Source of the DNA: Nostoc sp. NIES-4103
GTDB lineage: Bacteria; Cyanobacteriota; Cyanobacteriia; Cyanobacteriales; Nostocaceae
Reading direction: 5' to 3'
Assembly (NCBI RefSeq): GCF_002368335.1
Contig: NZ_AP018288.1
Coordinates: forward strand, 159,372 to 223,371
Length of the DNA stretch: 64,000 nt
Part shown: piece after piece, positions 45,209 to 53,452 of the stretch
How positions within the stretch are numbered: position 1 is the first letter of the stretch
How the letters are laid out: each line of letters opens with the position of its first letter
Made by a program: the position numbers and the translations under genes
The notes under the pieces: generated by a model
What the model was told of the DNA's origin: nothing
Database searches by the model: none
Seen by the model: the letters and a program-made list of their open reading frames with translations, nothing else

Positions 45209-46216
45209 TTACACAGGGGCAAGATAGCCTAAAGCTGCTTTTACTTGTGATAGAGTTTGATTAGCGATCGCTTGGGCTTTTTCCCTGCCATCACGCAACA
45301 CAGACTCTATATATGTTTTATCCTCTGTGATTGCCTGATATTTTTCTTGTATCGGTTTGAGAGCATTAATTGTCGTTTCTGTCAACAATGGTTTGAATTG
45401 TCCCCAACCCATATCCTGACATTCAACTGCTACCTCTTCTTTCGTCTTCCCAGACAGCAGTGTATACAGTGTTAATAAATTGTTACACTCTGGACGCTCT
45501 GGGTCGTCGAAAGTCAGACCACGAATTGGATCAGTTTTACACCGCTTAATTTTATATTGAATCTGCTCCGGTGTATCTAGCAAATTGATGCGGCTTAACT
45601 CAGAAGGATCAGACTTTGACATTTTGCGTGTACCATCAGCCAAACTCATTATCCTGGCTCCTTCCTTGCGGATTAGGGGGTCTGGTAATTTTAGTACAGG
45701 TTGGTCTTTAGCAAATAAATGATTAAAGCGAGCCGCAATATCTCGTGTCAATTCCAAATGTTGCTTTTGGTCTTCACCTACTGGTACTTTATCAGCTTGG
45801 TAAAGCAAAATATCAGATGTCATCAACACAGGGTAGTCCAGCAAGCCTACACTGACATTTTCTCCTTGTTTGACAGCCTTTTCCTTGAACTGGATCATGT
45901 CTTGCAACCAGTTTAAAGGTGTGATGCAATTGAGCAACCAGGTGAGTTCACTGTGGGCAGATACGTGGGATTGCACAAAGATAGTAGAGTGAGTTAAATC
46001 CAGACCACAAGCTAAATAAAGAGCAGCAAGGGTGTAGGTATCAGATGCCAACTGTGTTGGATCATGTGGTACTGTAATTGCGTGTAAATCAGCCACGAAA
46101 AGGTAATTTTCGTATTCGCTTTGACCTTCTACCCAGTTGCGAATTGCTCCCAAATAGTTGCCTAGATGATAATTGCCCGTTGGTTGAACTCCAGAAAGAA
46201 CACGCTGCTTGCCCAT
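45209..46216 (-). CDS. trpS: tryptophanyl-tRNA synthetase
   Basis: A 335-residue class I synthetase from ATG 46216 (MGKQRVLSGVQPTGNYHLGN); a TTG three codons upstream is less likely. HIGH-like motif YHLGNYLGAI, KMSKS motif RKMSKSDPS, and LLYQADKVPVGEDQKQHLEL of the Trp pocket are all present at standard spacing. Charges tRNA-Trp. Single gene. Confidence 0.96.
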   Translation of the reverse strand: MGKQRVLSGVQPTGNYHLGNYLGAIRNWVEGQSEYENYLFVADLHAITVPHDPTQLASDTYTLAALYLACGLDLTHSTIFVQSHVSAHSELTWLLNCITPLNWLQDMIQFKEKAVKQGENVSVGLLDYPVLMTSDILLYQADKVPVGEDQKQHLELTRDIAARFNHLFAKDQPVLKLPDPLIRKEGARIMSLADGTRKMSKSDPSELSRINLLDTPEQIQYKIKRCKTDPIRGLTFDDPERPECNNLLTLYTLLSGKTKEEVAVECQDMGWGQFKPLLTETTINALKPIQEKYQAITEDKTYIESVLRDGREKAQAIANQTLSQVKAALGYLAPV

Positions 46217-46225
46217 AAATTTCAA

Positions 46226-46551
46226 TTTAGTTATCTCAATTCTCCACTATGTAAAGTGGCGGTCACAAAACTCATTTAATTTTGACATTTTCCTGGTCAA
46301 GTTGCTGTTTTGTCATTAGTTAATGGTCAATAGTCAATAGTCAATAGTCAATAGTCAATAGTGATTCTCCTTGTCCCCCCATCTCCCTCATCTCCCCATC
46401 TCCCCCATCCCCCCATCTCCCCATCTCCCCATCTCACAACGGCCATTTGTGTACCTTTCGTTTACAAAACTACACAAAGCTTAAATTCTTGTTAGAGATA
46501 CTAGCAGTACTCTGAGAATATTAATTAAGTTCCACTCCGGGGTGTCTGCTT
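46226..46551. repeat. GTCAATA heptamer run plus C-rich repeats in a divergent spacer
   Basis: GTCAATA repeats five times at about 46325-46360, followed by CCCCATCTC-type units at about 46376-46436. The last 100 bases before 46552 are AT-rich and should hold the radical SAM gene promoter. Confidence 0.8.
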
Positions 46552-48123
46552 ATGAAAGCTTTACTACTCTGGCCCATAATGCCCAATTCTTTCTGGTCTT
46601 ACCAGGAAACACTTGATTTGGCAGGTTTACGCTCTACAAATCCGCCATTGGGTTTAATTACAGTGGCGGCAATGCTGCCAAATGATTGGGAAATCAGATT
46701 AGTAGACCGCAATGTCCGCTTGGAGACAGACGAAGACTGGAATTGGTGTGATTTGGTAATCATCTCTGCAATGATTATCCAAAAAGAGGATTTCCGTGAG
46801 TTAATTGCTAAAGGGGTAAGATTAGGTAAAAAGGTAGCAGTCGGCGGCCCTTTCCCTACATCAGTACCAGAATTTGCTTTGGAAGCAGGAGCTTCTCATC
46901 TAATTTTAGACGAAGGGGAATGTACTATCCCCATGTTCTTGGAAGCTTTAGCACGAGGACAAGAACAAGGAATTTTCCGTGCTACAGAAAAACCAGATGT
47001 TACTCAAACTCCCATACCTCGATTCGACTTACTAGATTTAGATGCCTACATGGCTGTCACCGTACAGTTTTCCCGCGGTTGTCCATTTCAATGTGAATTT
47101 TGTGACATTATCAACTTATTTGGTCGCAAGCCACGCACAAAAACACCTGAGCAGATGCTAGCGGAATTGGAAGTATTGTATCAAATGGGTTGGTATCGCT
47201 ATGTGTTTATCGTCGATGACAACTTTATAGGCAACAAACGCAATGCTAAAGTATTGTTGCGAGCATTAATTCCCTGGATGGAAGCACACAATTATCCTTT
47301 TCCTTTACTCACAGAAGCTTCGCTGAATTTGGCTGAAGATGATGAATTAATCGAATTGATGGTCAAAGCTGGCTTCACTATAGTATTCATGGGCATTGAA
47401 ACACCAGACGTGGACAGCCTAGCAGGAATTCACAAAGAACAGAATACCCGTCAGTCCTTAATGGAATCATGCCACAAAATCACACAAGCTGGATTGCAAA
47501 TTATGTCCGGCTTTATCATTGGTTTTGACAATGAACGTGCTGGTGCTGGGGAACGCATTCAGCAATTTGTAGAAGACACAGGTATTCCGCAAGCGCATCT
47601 AAGTTTACTGCACGCATTGCAAAATACAGAAATGTGGAATCGCCTTAAGCAAGAAGGCCGTTTATATGAAGGTATAGCGACAGCTTATCAAGGTTCGTTG
47701 ATGAACTTTCAACCGACTCGACCTATAGAAGAAATCGTAGCAGAATACATTGATTGTTTCTGGAATCTTTATGAGCCGCTACCTTACTTAAAACGGACTT
47801 TTCGCCACTTTATGATGATGAATGCTCAGCGTCCAAAAATCAAGCATCGGCTGACTTGGCATGAAATGCGGTTGTTCTTGATGGTTTGTTGGCGACAGGG
47901 TGTAGTTCGCACCACACGTTTTAGTTTTTGGTGGCAATTGATTGCGATCGCTCTACAAAAACCCAGTGTATTCTACGATTATTTTGTCGCTTTAAGTTTA
48001 GGCGAACACTTTTTCACTTTCCGCCATCAGGTCAAAGCACGACTAGAAACGAAACTAAAGGAATTTCAGCAACACAAGCAAGCACAAGAAAAAGCAGATT
48101 ATCAGCTAGAAACTGTTAGTTGA
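46552..48123 (+). CDS. B12-binding-domain radical SAM protein
   Basis: A 523-residue protein. Residues about 1-150 are a cobalamin-binding Rossmann-type domain without an obvious DxHxxG motif. The radical SAM cluster motif CPFQCEFC (CxxxCxxC) is near residue 184 (SRGCPFQCEFCDI), with barrel residues FIVDDNFIGNKRNAK and IVFMGIETPDVDSLAGIHK. A C-terminal DUF4070-like region (about 400-510) follows. It catalyses an unknown radical methylation or rearrangement; relatives act in hopanoid and lipid modification. It stands just before the B12-controlled cob genes but ends before a repeat block, so common regulation is not shown. Confidence 0.87.
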   Translation: MKALLLWPIMPNSFWSYQETLDLAGLRSTNPPLGLITVAAMLPNDWEIRLVDRNVRLETDEDWNWCDLVIISAMIIQKEDFRELIAKGVRLGKKVAVGGPFPTSVPEFALEAGASHLILDEGECTIPMFLEALARGQEQGIFRATEKPDVTQTPIPRFDLLDLDAYMAVTVQFSRGCPFQCEFCDIINLFGRKPRTKTPEQMLAELEVLYQMGWYRYVFIVDDNFIGNKRNAKVLLRALIPWMEAHNYPFPLLTEASLNLAEDDELIELMVKAGFTIVFMGIETPDVDSLAGIHKEQNTRQSLMESCHKITQAGLQIMSGFIIGFDNERAGAGERIQQFVEDTGIPQAHLSLLHALQNTEMWNRLKQEGRLYEGIATAYQGSLMNFQPTRPIEEIVAEYIDCFWNLYEPLPYLKRTFRHFMMMNAQRPKIKHRLTWHEMRLFLMVCWRQGVVRTTRFSFWWQLIAIALQKPSVFYDYFVALSLGEHFFTFRHQVKARLETKLKEFQQHKQAQEKADYQLETVS

Positions 48124-48265
48124 TATTTGGGAATGGGGAATGGGGAATGGGGAATAGGGAATGGGGAATTGAGATAGAAATTTCCCCTCATCTCCCCCAT
48201 CCCCCTCATCTTCCTCATCCCCCCATCCCCTTCAACCTTCCCCTTCCCCTTCAACCTTCCCCTTA
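48124..48265. repeat. GGGGAAT heptamers then C-rich repeats
   Basis: GGGGAAT units at 48128-48170 are followed by CCCCCATCC/CTTCAACCTTCCC units at 48181-48264. Separates the radical SAM gene from the riboswitch. Confidence 0.85.
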
Positions 48266-48315
48266 AGAAAAAATATTCTATCGCAGCCTAGTTACTCACT
48301 TATGCTACATTACTA

Positions 48316-48412
48316 AAGCTTGGAGTCGGGAAACTCCGGTGAAATTCCGGGACTGTGCCGCAGCTGTCAGGAAATTAACTTGTGAATTTCTGAGTCAGAA
48401 TGCCGACTCCAG
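48316..48412 (+). promoter_or_regulatory. cobalamin (B12) riboswitch upstream of cobG
   Basis: Conserved aptamer elements in order: AAGCTTGGAGTCGGGAAACT, CCGGTGAAATTCCGGGACTG, the B12-box-like TGCCGCAGCTGTCAG, and 3' GAGTCAGAATGCCGAC. Stem P1 is eight perfect pairs, GGAGTCGG (48322-48329) with CCGACTCC (48403-48410). B12 binding should switch off cobG and the genes behind it. The 65 bases from the aptamer to the TTG start at 48475 hold the ribosome site AAGGAG and serve as expression platform. Confidence 0.88.
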
Positions 48413-48474
48413 CCGTATCTTCAAGATACACTCATGGTCTACTCTCTGCGTTGCACGGAGAAGGAGTTTTAGTT

Positions 48475-50070
48475 TTGCTGTCCGGTATCGCCTGTCCTGG
48501 CTTGTTTTACGTCACACCTGCTTGCGATGGTATATTATCTCGCATCCGAATACCAGGTGGGATTCTTAATAGTATACAGTGCCGTGCGATCGCAGATATT
48601 GCTGACAAGTACGGCGGTGGCTATATCGATGTCACTAATCGAGCCAACTTACAAGTGCGGGAAATTCGCACACAGATAGATACCGCTGTTTTGAAGCACC
48701 TCCAAGATTTAGGACTTGGTTCTTTTAATACGAATGTAGACCACATCCGTAACATTATGACCAGCCCCACAGCTGGTATAGATTCTCAAGAATTAATCGA
48801 CACCCGTCCATTTGTTCAAGACTGGGACAATTACATTGCTACACATCCCCACCTTTGTGGACTACCTGCCAAATTTAGTGTTGGCTTTGATGGTGGTGGG
48901 TTAGTGTCAGTATGCGATCGCCCAAATGATATCGCTTTTGCGGCTGTTTTAGTTAACAATCAAGTTTACTTCCGCCTCTATCTCAGTGTGGGTGCGAAGG
49001 GAGAACCACCCACTGATATGGGTGTTTTACTGCCACCAGAGGAATGTTTAACAGTGTTGGCAGCTTTGGCTAATGTTTATCTCAATCATATTGATATTAC
49101 TAGTAGGCGTAAGCCACGTTTAAGAGAATTACTTAATAGTTTAGGTTGTGAAAGTTATCTTCAAGAAGTTGAGGCAAGTCTGCCTTTTTCGCTTTTGCGC
49201 TGCGAAATCAGAGATAACCTAACCCCCCAACCCCCTTCCCTACGAGGGAAGGGGGAGCAATTTCCCACTATTGTTACAAAAGAGGGTTTGGGGGTGAAGT
49301 CAGATACTCATGCTCAGTTGCATAGAGAAATAGCCTCAAAAAATGAGCAAGTAACATCCTCATCCCCCTCATCTCCCTCATCTCCCCTACATCAATATCA
49401 ACATATCGGCATTCACCCCCAGCGTCAGCCAGGTTTATTTTACATTGGTGTCGTGTTGCCCCTTGGTCGTCTGGAAAGTGAGCAAATGCTGGGTTTAGCT
49501 GATTTGGCAGAAAGCTACAACAGCAGCATCAGGTTAACTCCTTGGCAGAATTTACTTCTCACTGATATTCCCCAGCAATGGGTTGACGATGTGCAAAACA
49601 AACTTGCAGTCTTAGGTTTAGATTCTTCCCCAAGTAATATTAAGAGTGCATTAGTTGCCTGTTCTGGCAAGCGTGGTTGCGCTAGTGCTGCTACAGATAC
49701 CAAGGGTGATGCATTGGCATTAGCAGAGTATCTTGAAAATCGCGTCACTCTAGACCATCCAGTTAATATTCACTTCAGCGGGTGTGAGAAATCCTGTGCC
49801 CAGCATAGCAAAAGTGACATAGCCTTACTTGGCATTAACGTAGAACAGGAAAATGGAACTGTGGAAGGCTATCACGTTTATATTGGTGACGGTGATAGAA
49901 ATCAAAAATTCGGTCGCGAACTCTACCAAGATGTGAGTTTAGCCGAACTACCTGCACTATTAGAGCGAATGTTAAAAGTGTATAAAATAAAACGTAAAAA
50001 ATGTACTGAATCATTTGGTGAATTTGCCAATCGATATGCGATCGCTCAACTGAAGCAGCTATTCTCTTAA
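48475..50070 (+). CDS. cobG: precorrin-3B synthase CobG
   Basis: A 531-residue protein if started at TTG 48475, which has AAGGAG 8 bases upstream and leads into SGIACPGLFYVTPA. An ATG at 48400 in the same frame lies against the riboswitch P1 strand and has no ribosome site. It is a sulfite/nitrite-reductase-like fold with Fe-S/siroheme-type cysteines (ACSGKRGC, then FSGCEKSC) and duplicated halves (GILSRIRIPGGI, LGLADLAESYNSSIRL). It makes precorrin-3B from precorrin-3A with oxygen in the aerobic pathway. Oddity: about 60 residues between the halves come from repeat DNA (49216-49303 and 49355-49390). First gene after the riboswitch; cobH and cobI follow. Confidence 0.92.
   Translation: MLSGIACPGLFYVTPACDGILSRIRIPGGILNSIQCRAIADIADKYGGGYIDVTNRANLQVREIRTQIDTAVLKHLQDLGLGSFNTNVDHIRNIMTSPTAGIDSQELIDTRPFVQDWDNYIATHPHLCGLPAKFSVGFDGGGLVSVCDRPNDIAFAAVLVNNQVYFRLYLSVGAKGEPPTDMGVLLPPEECLTVLAALANVYLNHIDITSRRKPRLRELLNSLGCESYLQEVEASLPFSLLRCEIRDNLTPQPPSLRGKGEQFPTIVTKEGLGVKSDTHAQLHREIASKNEQVTSSSPSSPSSPLHQYQHIGIHPQRQPGLFYIGVVLPLGRLESEQMLGLADLAESYNSSIRLTPWQNLLLTDIPQQWVDDVQNKLAVLGLDSSPSNIKSALVACSGKRGCASAATDTKGDALALAEYLENRVTLDHPVNIHFSGCEKSCAQHSKSDIALLGINVEQENGTVEGYHVYIGDGDRNQKFGRELYQDVSLAELPALLERMLKVYKIKRKKCTESFGEFANRYAIAQLKQLFS
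49216..49303 (+). repeat. hairpin repeat inserted in frame in cobG
   Basis: Contains CCCCCTTCCCT-ACG-AGGGAAGGGGG (49231-49255), an 11-bp stem with ACG loop, followed by an AGAGGGTTTGGGGGTGAAG tract. The encoded peptide is LTPQPPSLRGKGEQF and onward. An equivalent ACG-loop hairpin is between genes at 55288-55310. Confidence 0.8.
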
Positions 50071-50133
50071 AAGCCCGCAGAACAAGCACAAAAAAGTATT
50101 TTCACATTCCCAATTCCCAATTCCCAATTCCCA

Positions 50134-50784
50134 ATGCCCGACTACATCAAAAACGCTAATGAAATATACCGTAATTCCTTTGCCATCATCCGGTCGGAAG
50201 CGAACCTGGATATATTACCAGAGGATGTAGCAAAAGTAGCTGTACGCCTCATCCATGCCTGTGGAATGACGGATATTGTCACAGACTTAGGATATTCACC
50301 AACGGCAGTATCATCGGGACGGGCAGCATTAGCAGCAGGGGCTACGATTCTATGCGATTGCCGTATGGTTGCCGAAGGCGTGACTAGAAAGCGATTACCA
50401 GCAAACAATCAAGTGATTTGCACCCTCAATGAGCCAGAAGTGCCAGAAATGGCTAAAAAGCTTGGTACAACAAGGTCAGCAGCAGCCTTGGAACTATGGC
50501 GAATGCCCATAGGGTACGCTTCGCGAACGCATTTAGAAGGGGCAGTGGTAGCAATTGGCAATGCACCCACGGCATTGTTTCGGCTACTGGAAATGCTAGA
50601 TGAAGGATGCCCCAAACCGGCGGTCATTTTGGGCTTTCCAGTGGGATTTGTGGGGGCAGCAGAGTCAAAAGCCGCCCTCGCAGCAGATAGCAGAAATGTA
50701 CCATTTTTAACATTACATGGTCGGCGTGGTGGCAGTGCGATCGCCGCCGCCGCAGTTAACGCCTTGGCAACGGAGGAAGAATAA
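50134..50784 (+). CDS. cobH: precorrin-8X methylmutase CobH
   Basis: A 216-residue enzyme that moves the C11 methyl of precorrin-8X to C12, giving hydrogenobyrinate. Catalytic His41 (VRLIHACGMTDIV), substrate-loop sequences GAKILCD-like GATILCDCRMVAEGVTRKRL, and late motif GFPVGFVGAAESK are intact. The ATG lies at the end of an AATTCCC heptamer run with no Shine-Dalgarno sequence. It is the enzymatic counterpart of the sensor domain in CoaR at 14398-15513. It overlaps the ribosome site of cobI. Confidence 0.95.
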   Translation: MPDYIKNANEIYRNSFAIIRSEANLDILPEDVAKVAVRLIHACGMTDIVTDLGYSPTAVSSGRAALAAGATILCDCRMVAEGVTRKRLPANNQVICTLNEPEVPEMAKKLGTTRSAAALELWRMPIGYASRTHLEGAVVAIGNAPTALFRLLEMLDEGCPKPAVILGFPVGFVGAAESKAALAADSRNVPFLTLHGRRGGSAIAAAAVNALATEEE

Positions 50785-50786
50785 AT

Positions 50787-51491
50787 ATGCAAACCAAAGG
50801 TCGTCTTTATGGAATTGGTGTAGGGCCAGGCGATCCAGAATTGTTGACTTTAAAGGCATTGCGGCTATTACAAGCTGCACCTGTGGTTGCCTATCAATCA
50901 GCAACAGATAAAGAAAGTATAGCGCGGGCGATCGTGTCCCAGTATTTGACTGGCAATCAAATCGAGGTACAGTTTCATTTACCCCGCGCCTTGGAACCAG
51001 AAAAGGCACAAGCAATTTACGACAAAGAAGTTGAACCAATTGCCGAACATCTAGCCGCCGGACGGGATGTGGCGGTGTTGTGCGAGGGTGATCCGTTTTT
51101 TTACGGTTCATTCATGTATGTTTTTACTAGGTTATCTGAACAGTACCAAACAGAAGTTGTTCCTGGAGTTTCCTCACTGATGGCTTGTCCGGTGGCTTTG
51201 GGTGTACCGTTCACCTACTACAACGATATTCTCACCGTGCTACCTGCCCCAATGCCAGCCGAGGAACTGACTACACAACTACTGACAACCGATGCAGCCG
51301 CAATTATGAAACTGGGTCGTCATTTTACCAAAGTGCGCGATATCTTGCACCAATTAGGATTAGCATCACGGGCAAAATACATTGAACGAGCAACAATGAC
51401 ACAGCAGCGAATTGTACCGCTTGATGAAGTTGATCCGGCACAAGTTCCCTATTTTGCCATGATTGTTATACCTAGTAAAAATCGGCTGTAG
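50787..51491 (+). CDS. cobI: precorrin-2 C20-methyltransferase CobI
   Basis: A 234-residue SAM-dependent tetrapyrrole methylase: N-terminal GIGVGPGDPELLTLKAL, then VLCEGDPFFYGSFMYV, VPGVSSLMA and a late AIMKLGRHF. It methylates C20 of precorrin-2 in corrin-ring synthesis. Its ATG is two bases after the cobH stop, with GGAGGAAG inside the cobH tail, so the two are translationally coupled. Confidence 0.95.
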   Translation: MQTKGRLYGIGVGPGDPELLTLKALRLLQAAPVVAYQSATDKESIARAIVSQYLTGNQIEVQFHLPRALEPEKAQAIYDKEVEPIAEHLAAGRDVAVLCEGDPFFYGSFMYVFTRLSEQYQTEVVPGVSSLMACPVALGVPFTYYNDILTVLPAPMPAEELTTQLLTTDAAAIMKLGRHFTKVRDILHQLGLASRAKYIERATMTQQRIVPLDEVDPAQVPYFAMIVIPSKNRL

Positions 51492-51604
51492 AGTTTTGAT
51501 AAAAGTTGATATCCCGCACCGCCTATCGTTAGATTCTAATACTCAGGGCATTTCTTTGTGTCATGCTGTCTAGTTCAACATTTCCTTCTTCATACGGGGT
51601 GAAC

Positions 51605-52582
51605 ATGAGATTATCGCTTAGTGATTTGTGTGCAACCTTTCAGGAGTGTGCGTTCTGGACAAACAGCGTTATTGAAGATAGTCTATCTTCTCGATTAGGC
51701 ATTCTTGAAGAGACTATTACTGATGTTAATTTAATAAACATTGGGCGAAGACATAGCAATTTTATTCTGACTAAGAAGTTTAGCCGCAGAGAAGAAGGGT
51801 CAAAAAGTGGTGCTGACTGGCTATGGTGCATCGGGGAACCAGGTGCTTGGATCTCCTTATTGGTTCAAGCAAAAGTTGTCAATCCAGTTACTTCTACTTG
51901 CAAGTATCTTAATTACCGTTCAGGAGAACAACGTCGTCTATTGTTAAATTTTGCACGTCGTTACCGTCTATTTCCTCTCTACTGTATTTATAGCCGAATT
52001 ACAGATGATCTTTATCCACAAAGTAAATCGTTACCATCTTTATCAAATGTTGACTCTTCAGAATGGGCTTGTGCGTTAATAATTCCTAAATATATTAGAA
52101 AACTTGTTGAACAAAACCATAAAAAGCAAATTAAAATTCTGCAATATGGAATTCCGTGGACATATCCCTTCCATTACGCTGCAACAAATTATGATAAAAA
52201 ACTGGCTAATAGTTTAGCTGAGGCAATAAAAAAAGTACGTGTTGAGTTTGAATCCTCTGGAATGTACTTCAGGTTATTGGATATTAGTTCTTCACACCAG
52301 ACAAAAAAGCAAGACAGTACGCGAATTAGGTGGGAGAATCCAGATCCATCGCAACTTGTTACACCAAACCTGCCAAATATTGTGCTTCGATTGCTGAAAG
52401 GAAAGCTTAATGCTGTGCAATCACCTGTAGCTGGAGTGAGTATTGTATCTTGTGTACCAATTGATACAGCCTTAGAAACATACAAGACTTTACCCATATC
52501 AGACGGAGAATTTATTGTACCGAGTAAATTTGACAAAGCTGATAGCCAAATTCAAGTGGAACCACCAAGCACAGCAACTTAA
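51605..52582 (+). CDS. DUF6615-like protein, possible nuclease fold
   Basis: A 325-residue protein from ATG 51605 (MRLSLSDLCATFQECAFW); ATG 51563 is an alternative. The central block SGADWLWCIGEPGAW, followed by SLLVQAKVV and a later LFPLYCIYSRI, matches the pattern I associate with DUF6615, where acidic and lysine residues (D-x-W, Q-A-K) suggest a restriction-endonuclease-like core. It does not resemble a corrin enzyme and sits between cobI and the HigBA pair, so it may be an acquired cargo gene. Function unknown. Confidence 0.6.
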   Translation: MRLSLSDLCATFQECAFWTNSVIEDSLSSRLGILEETITDVNLINIGRRHSNFILTKKFSRREEGSKSGADWLWCIGEPGAWISLLVQAKVVNPVTSTCKYLNYRSGEQRRLLLNFARRYRLFPLYCIYSRITDDLYPQSKSLPSLSNVDSSEWACALIIPKYIRKLVEQNHKKQIKILQYGIPWTYPFHYAATNYDKKLANSLAEAIKKVRVEFESSGMYFRLLDISSSHQTKKQDSTRIRWENPDPSQLVTPNLPNIVLRLLKGKLNAVQSPVAGVSIVSCVPIDTALETYKTLPISDGEFIVPSKFDKADSQIQVEPPSTAT

Positions 52583-52613
52583 TAAACACTAACTTAATTA
52601 GACAAGTCTATTA

Positions 52614-52994
52614 TTAAGCTGAATCTTTCATTAGAGAGTATGGTTGAATCAACACCTCCGCCGAAATTCCCAATGAGGAATGCAAACGCCGAATCATTTC
52701 TAGCGTTAGCGGTTGCTGGCGATTCAAAACCTCCTCAACCTCTCTACGGCTTCCAATAACAGACTCTAAATCCTGCCAAGACAGCCCACGAGATTCGAGA
52801 TAATATAAAATTGCCTCAACTGGGTCTGGTGCGGCAATAGGATAATGTTGCTGTTCGTATGCTTCCACCAGCGTCGTTAAAACTTCTAACAGATCGCACT
52901 CTGGTGTATTTGGTTCTGCATCAAATAATCTTTCAATTTCATTGAGTGCAGCAAAATAATCAGCTTCGGTTCGGATGGGACGGGCTTTGAGCAT
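52614..52994 (-). CDS. higA: HigA-type antitoxin
   Basis: A 126-residue protein from ATG 52994, with GAGAT 9 bases upstream; ATG 53000 is an alternative. The N-terminal half (PIRTEADYFAALNEIERLFD) is the toxin-binding part of this HigA group. The C-terminal half is a Xre-type helix-turn-helix (WQDLESVIGSRREVEEVLNR, LTLEMIRRLHSSLGISAEVL). It neutralises HigB and probably represses the operon. It follows the toxin gene by about 10 bases, the usual toxin-first order of higBA. Confidence 0.85.
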   Translation of the reverse strand: MLKARPIRTEADYFAALNEIERLFDAEPNTPECDLLEVLTTLVEAYEQQHYPIAAPDPVEAILYYLESRGLSWQDLESVIGSRREVEEVLNRQQPLTLEMIRRLHSSLGISAEVLIQPYSLMKDSA

Positions 52995-53004
52995 ATACAT
53001 TATC

Positions 53005-53298
53005 TCAAATTGTTGTCGCGTCTACATTATCGTATTCAGAGTGCGTTCCTACAAAGCGGATAAAAATAATCCTGATATCATAACGAATGTGAACAATTAA
53101 GCGGTAATCATTGCCTTTGATATTAAAAACAATACGATTATTAGCAATAATACTAGCATTGCGATAAGTACTTTTAATATCGGTTGGACTATTCCATTCT
53201 GCACGAGACGCTTCATCATACCAAGCTTTCAGTGGCTGCTCGGAATCTGGATGTATTTCCCAAAATTGCCGTAAAGTGCTACGGGCAATGATTCGCAT
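53005..53298 (-). CDS. higB: HigB-type mRNA interferase toxin
   Basis: A 97-residue protein from ATG 53298 with AGGTGG upstream; a GTG at 53310 is less likely. It matches the HigB_toxin family (MRIIARSTLRQFWEIHP, NRIVFNIKGNDYRLIVHIRY, IIFIRFVGTHSEYD). It cleaves mRNA on the ribosome under stress. The conserved basic and aromatic residues and the terminal HSEYD are intact, so it is probably active. Paired with higA. Confidence 0.88.
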   Translation of the reverse strand: MRIIARSTLRQFWEIHPDSEQPLKAWYDEASRAEWNSPTDIKSTYRNASIIANNRIVFNIKGNDYRLIVHIRYDIRIIFIRFVGTHSEYDNVDATTI

Positions 53299-53452
53299 AT
53301 CTGTAGCCACCTTTTAAATAATTGATATTAAAGCTAGTCCAATGAGGTAAGATTCTAATAAGCTTAACCTAGGCTATACTAATTACCTATTTGTGATTTT
53401 ATTTAAAAACTATCAACTTTCTCAAAATAACTATTAAAATCCAAGAAATTTT

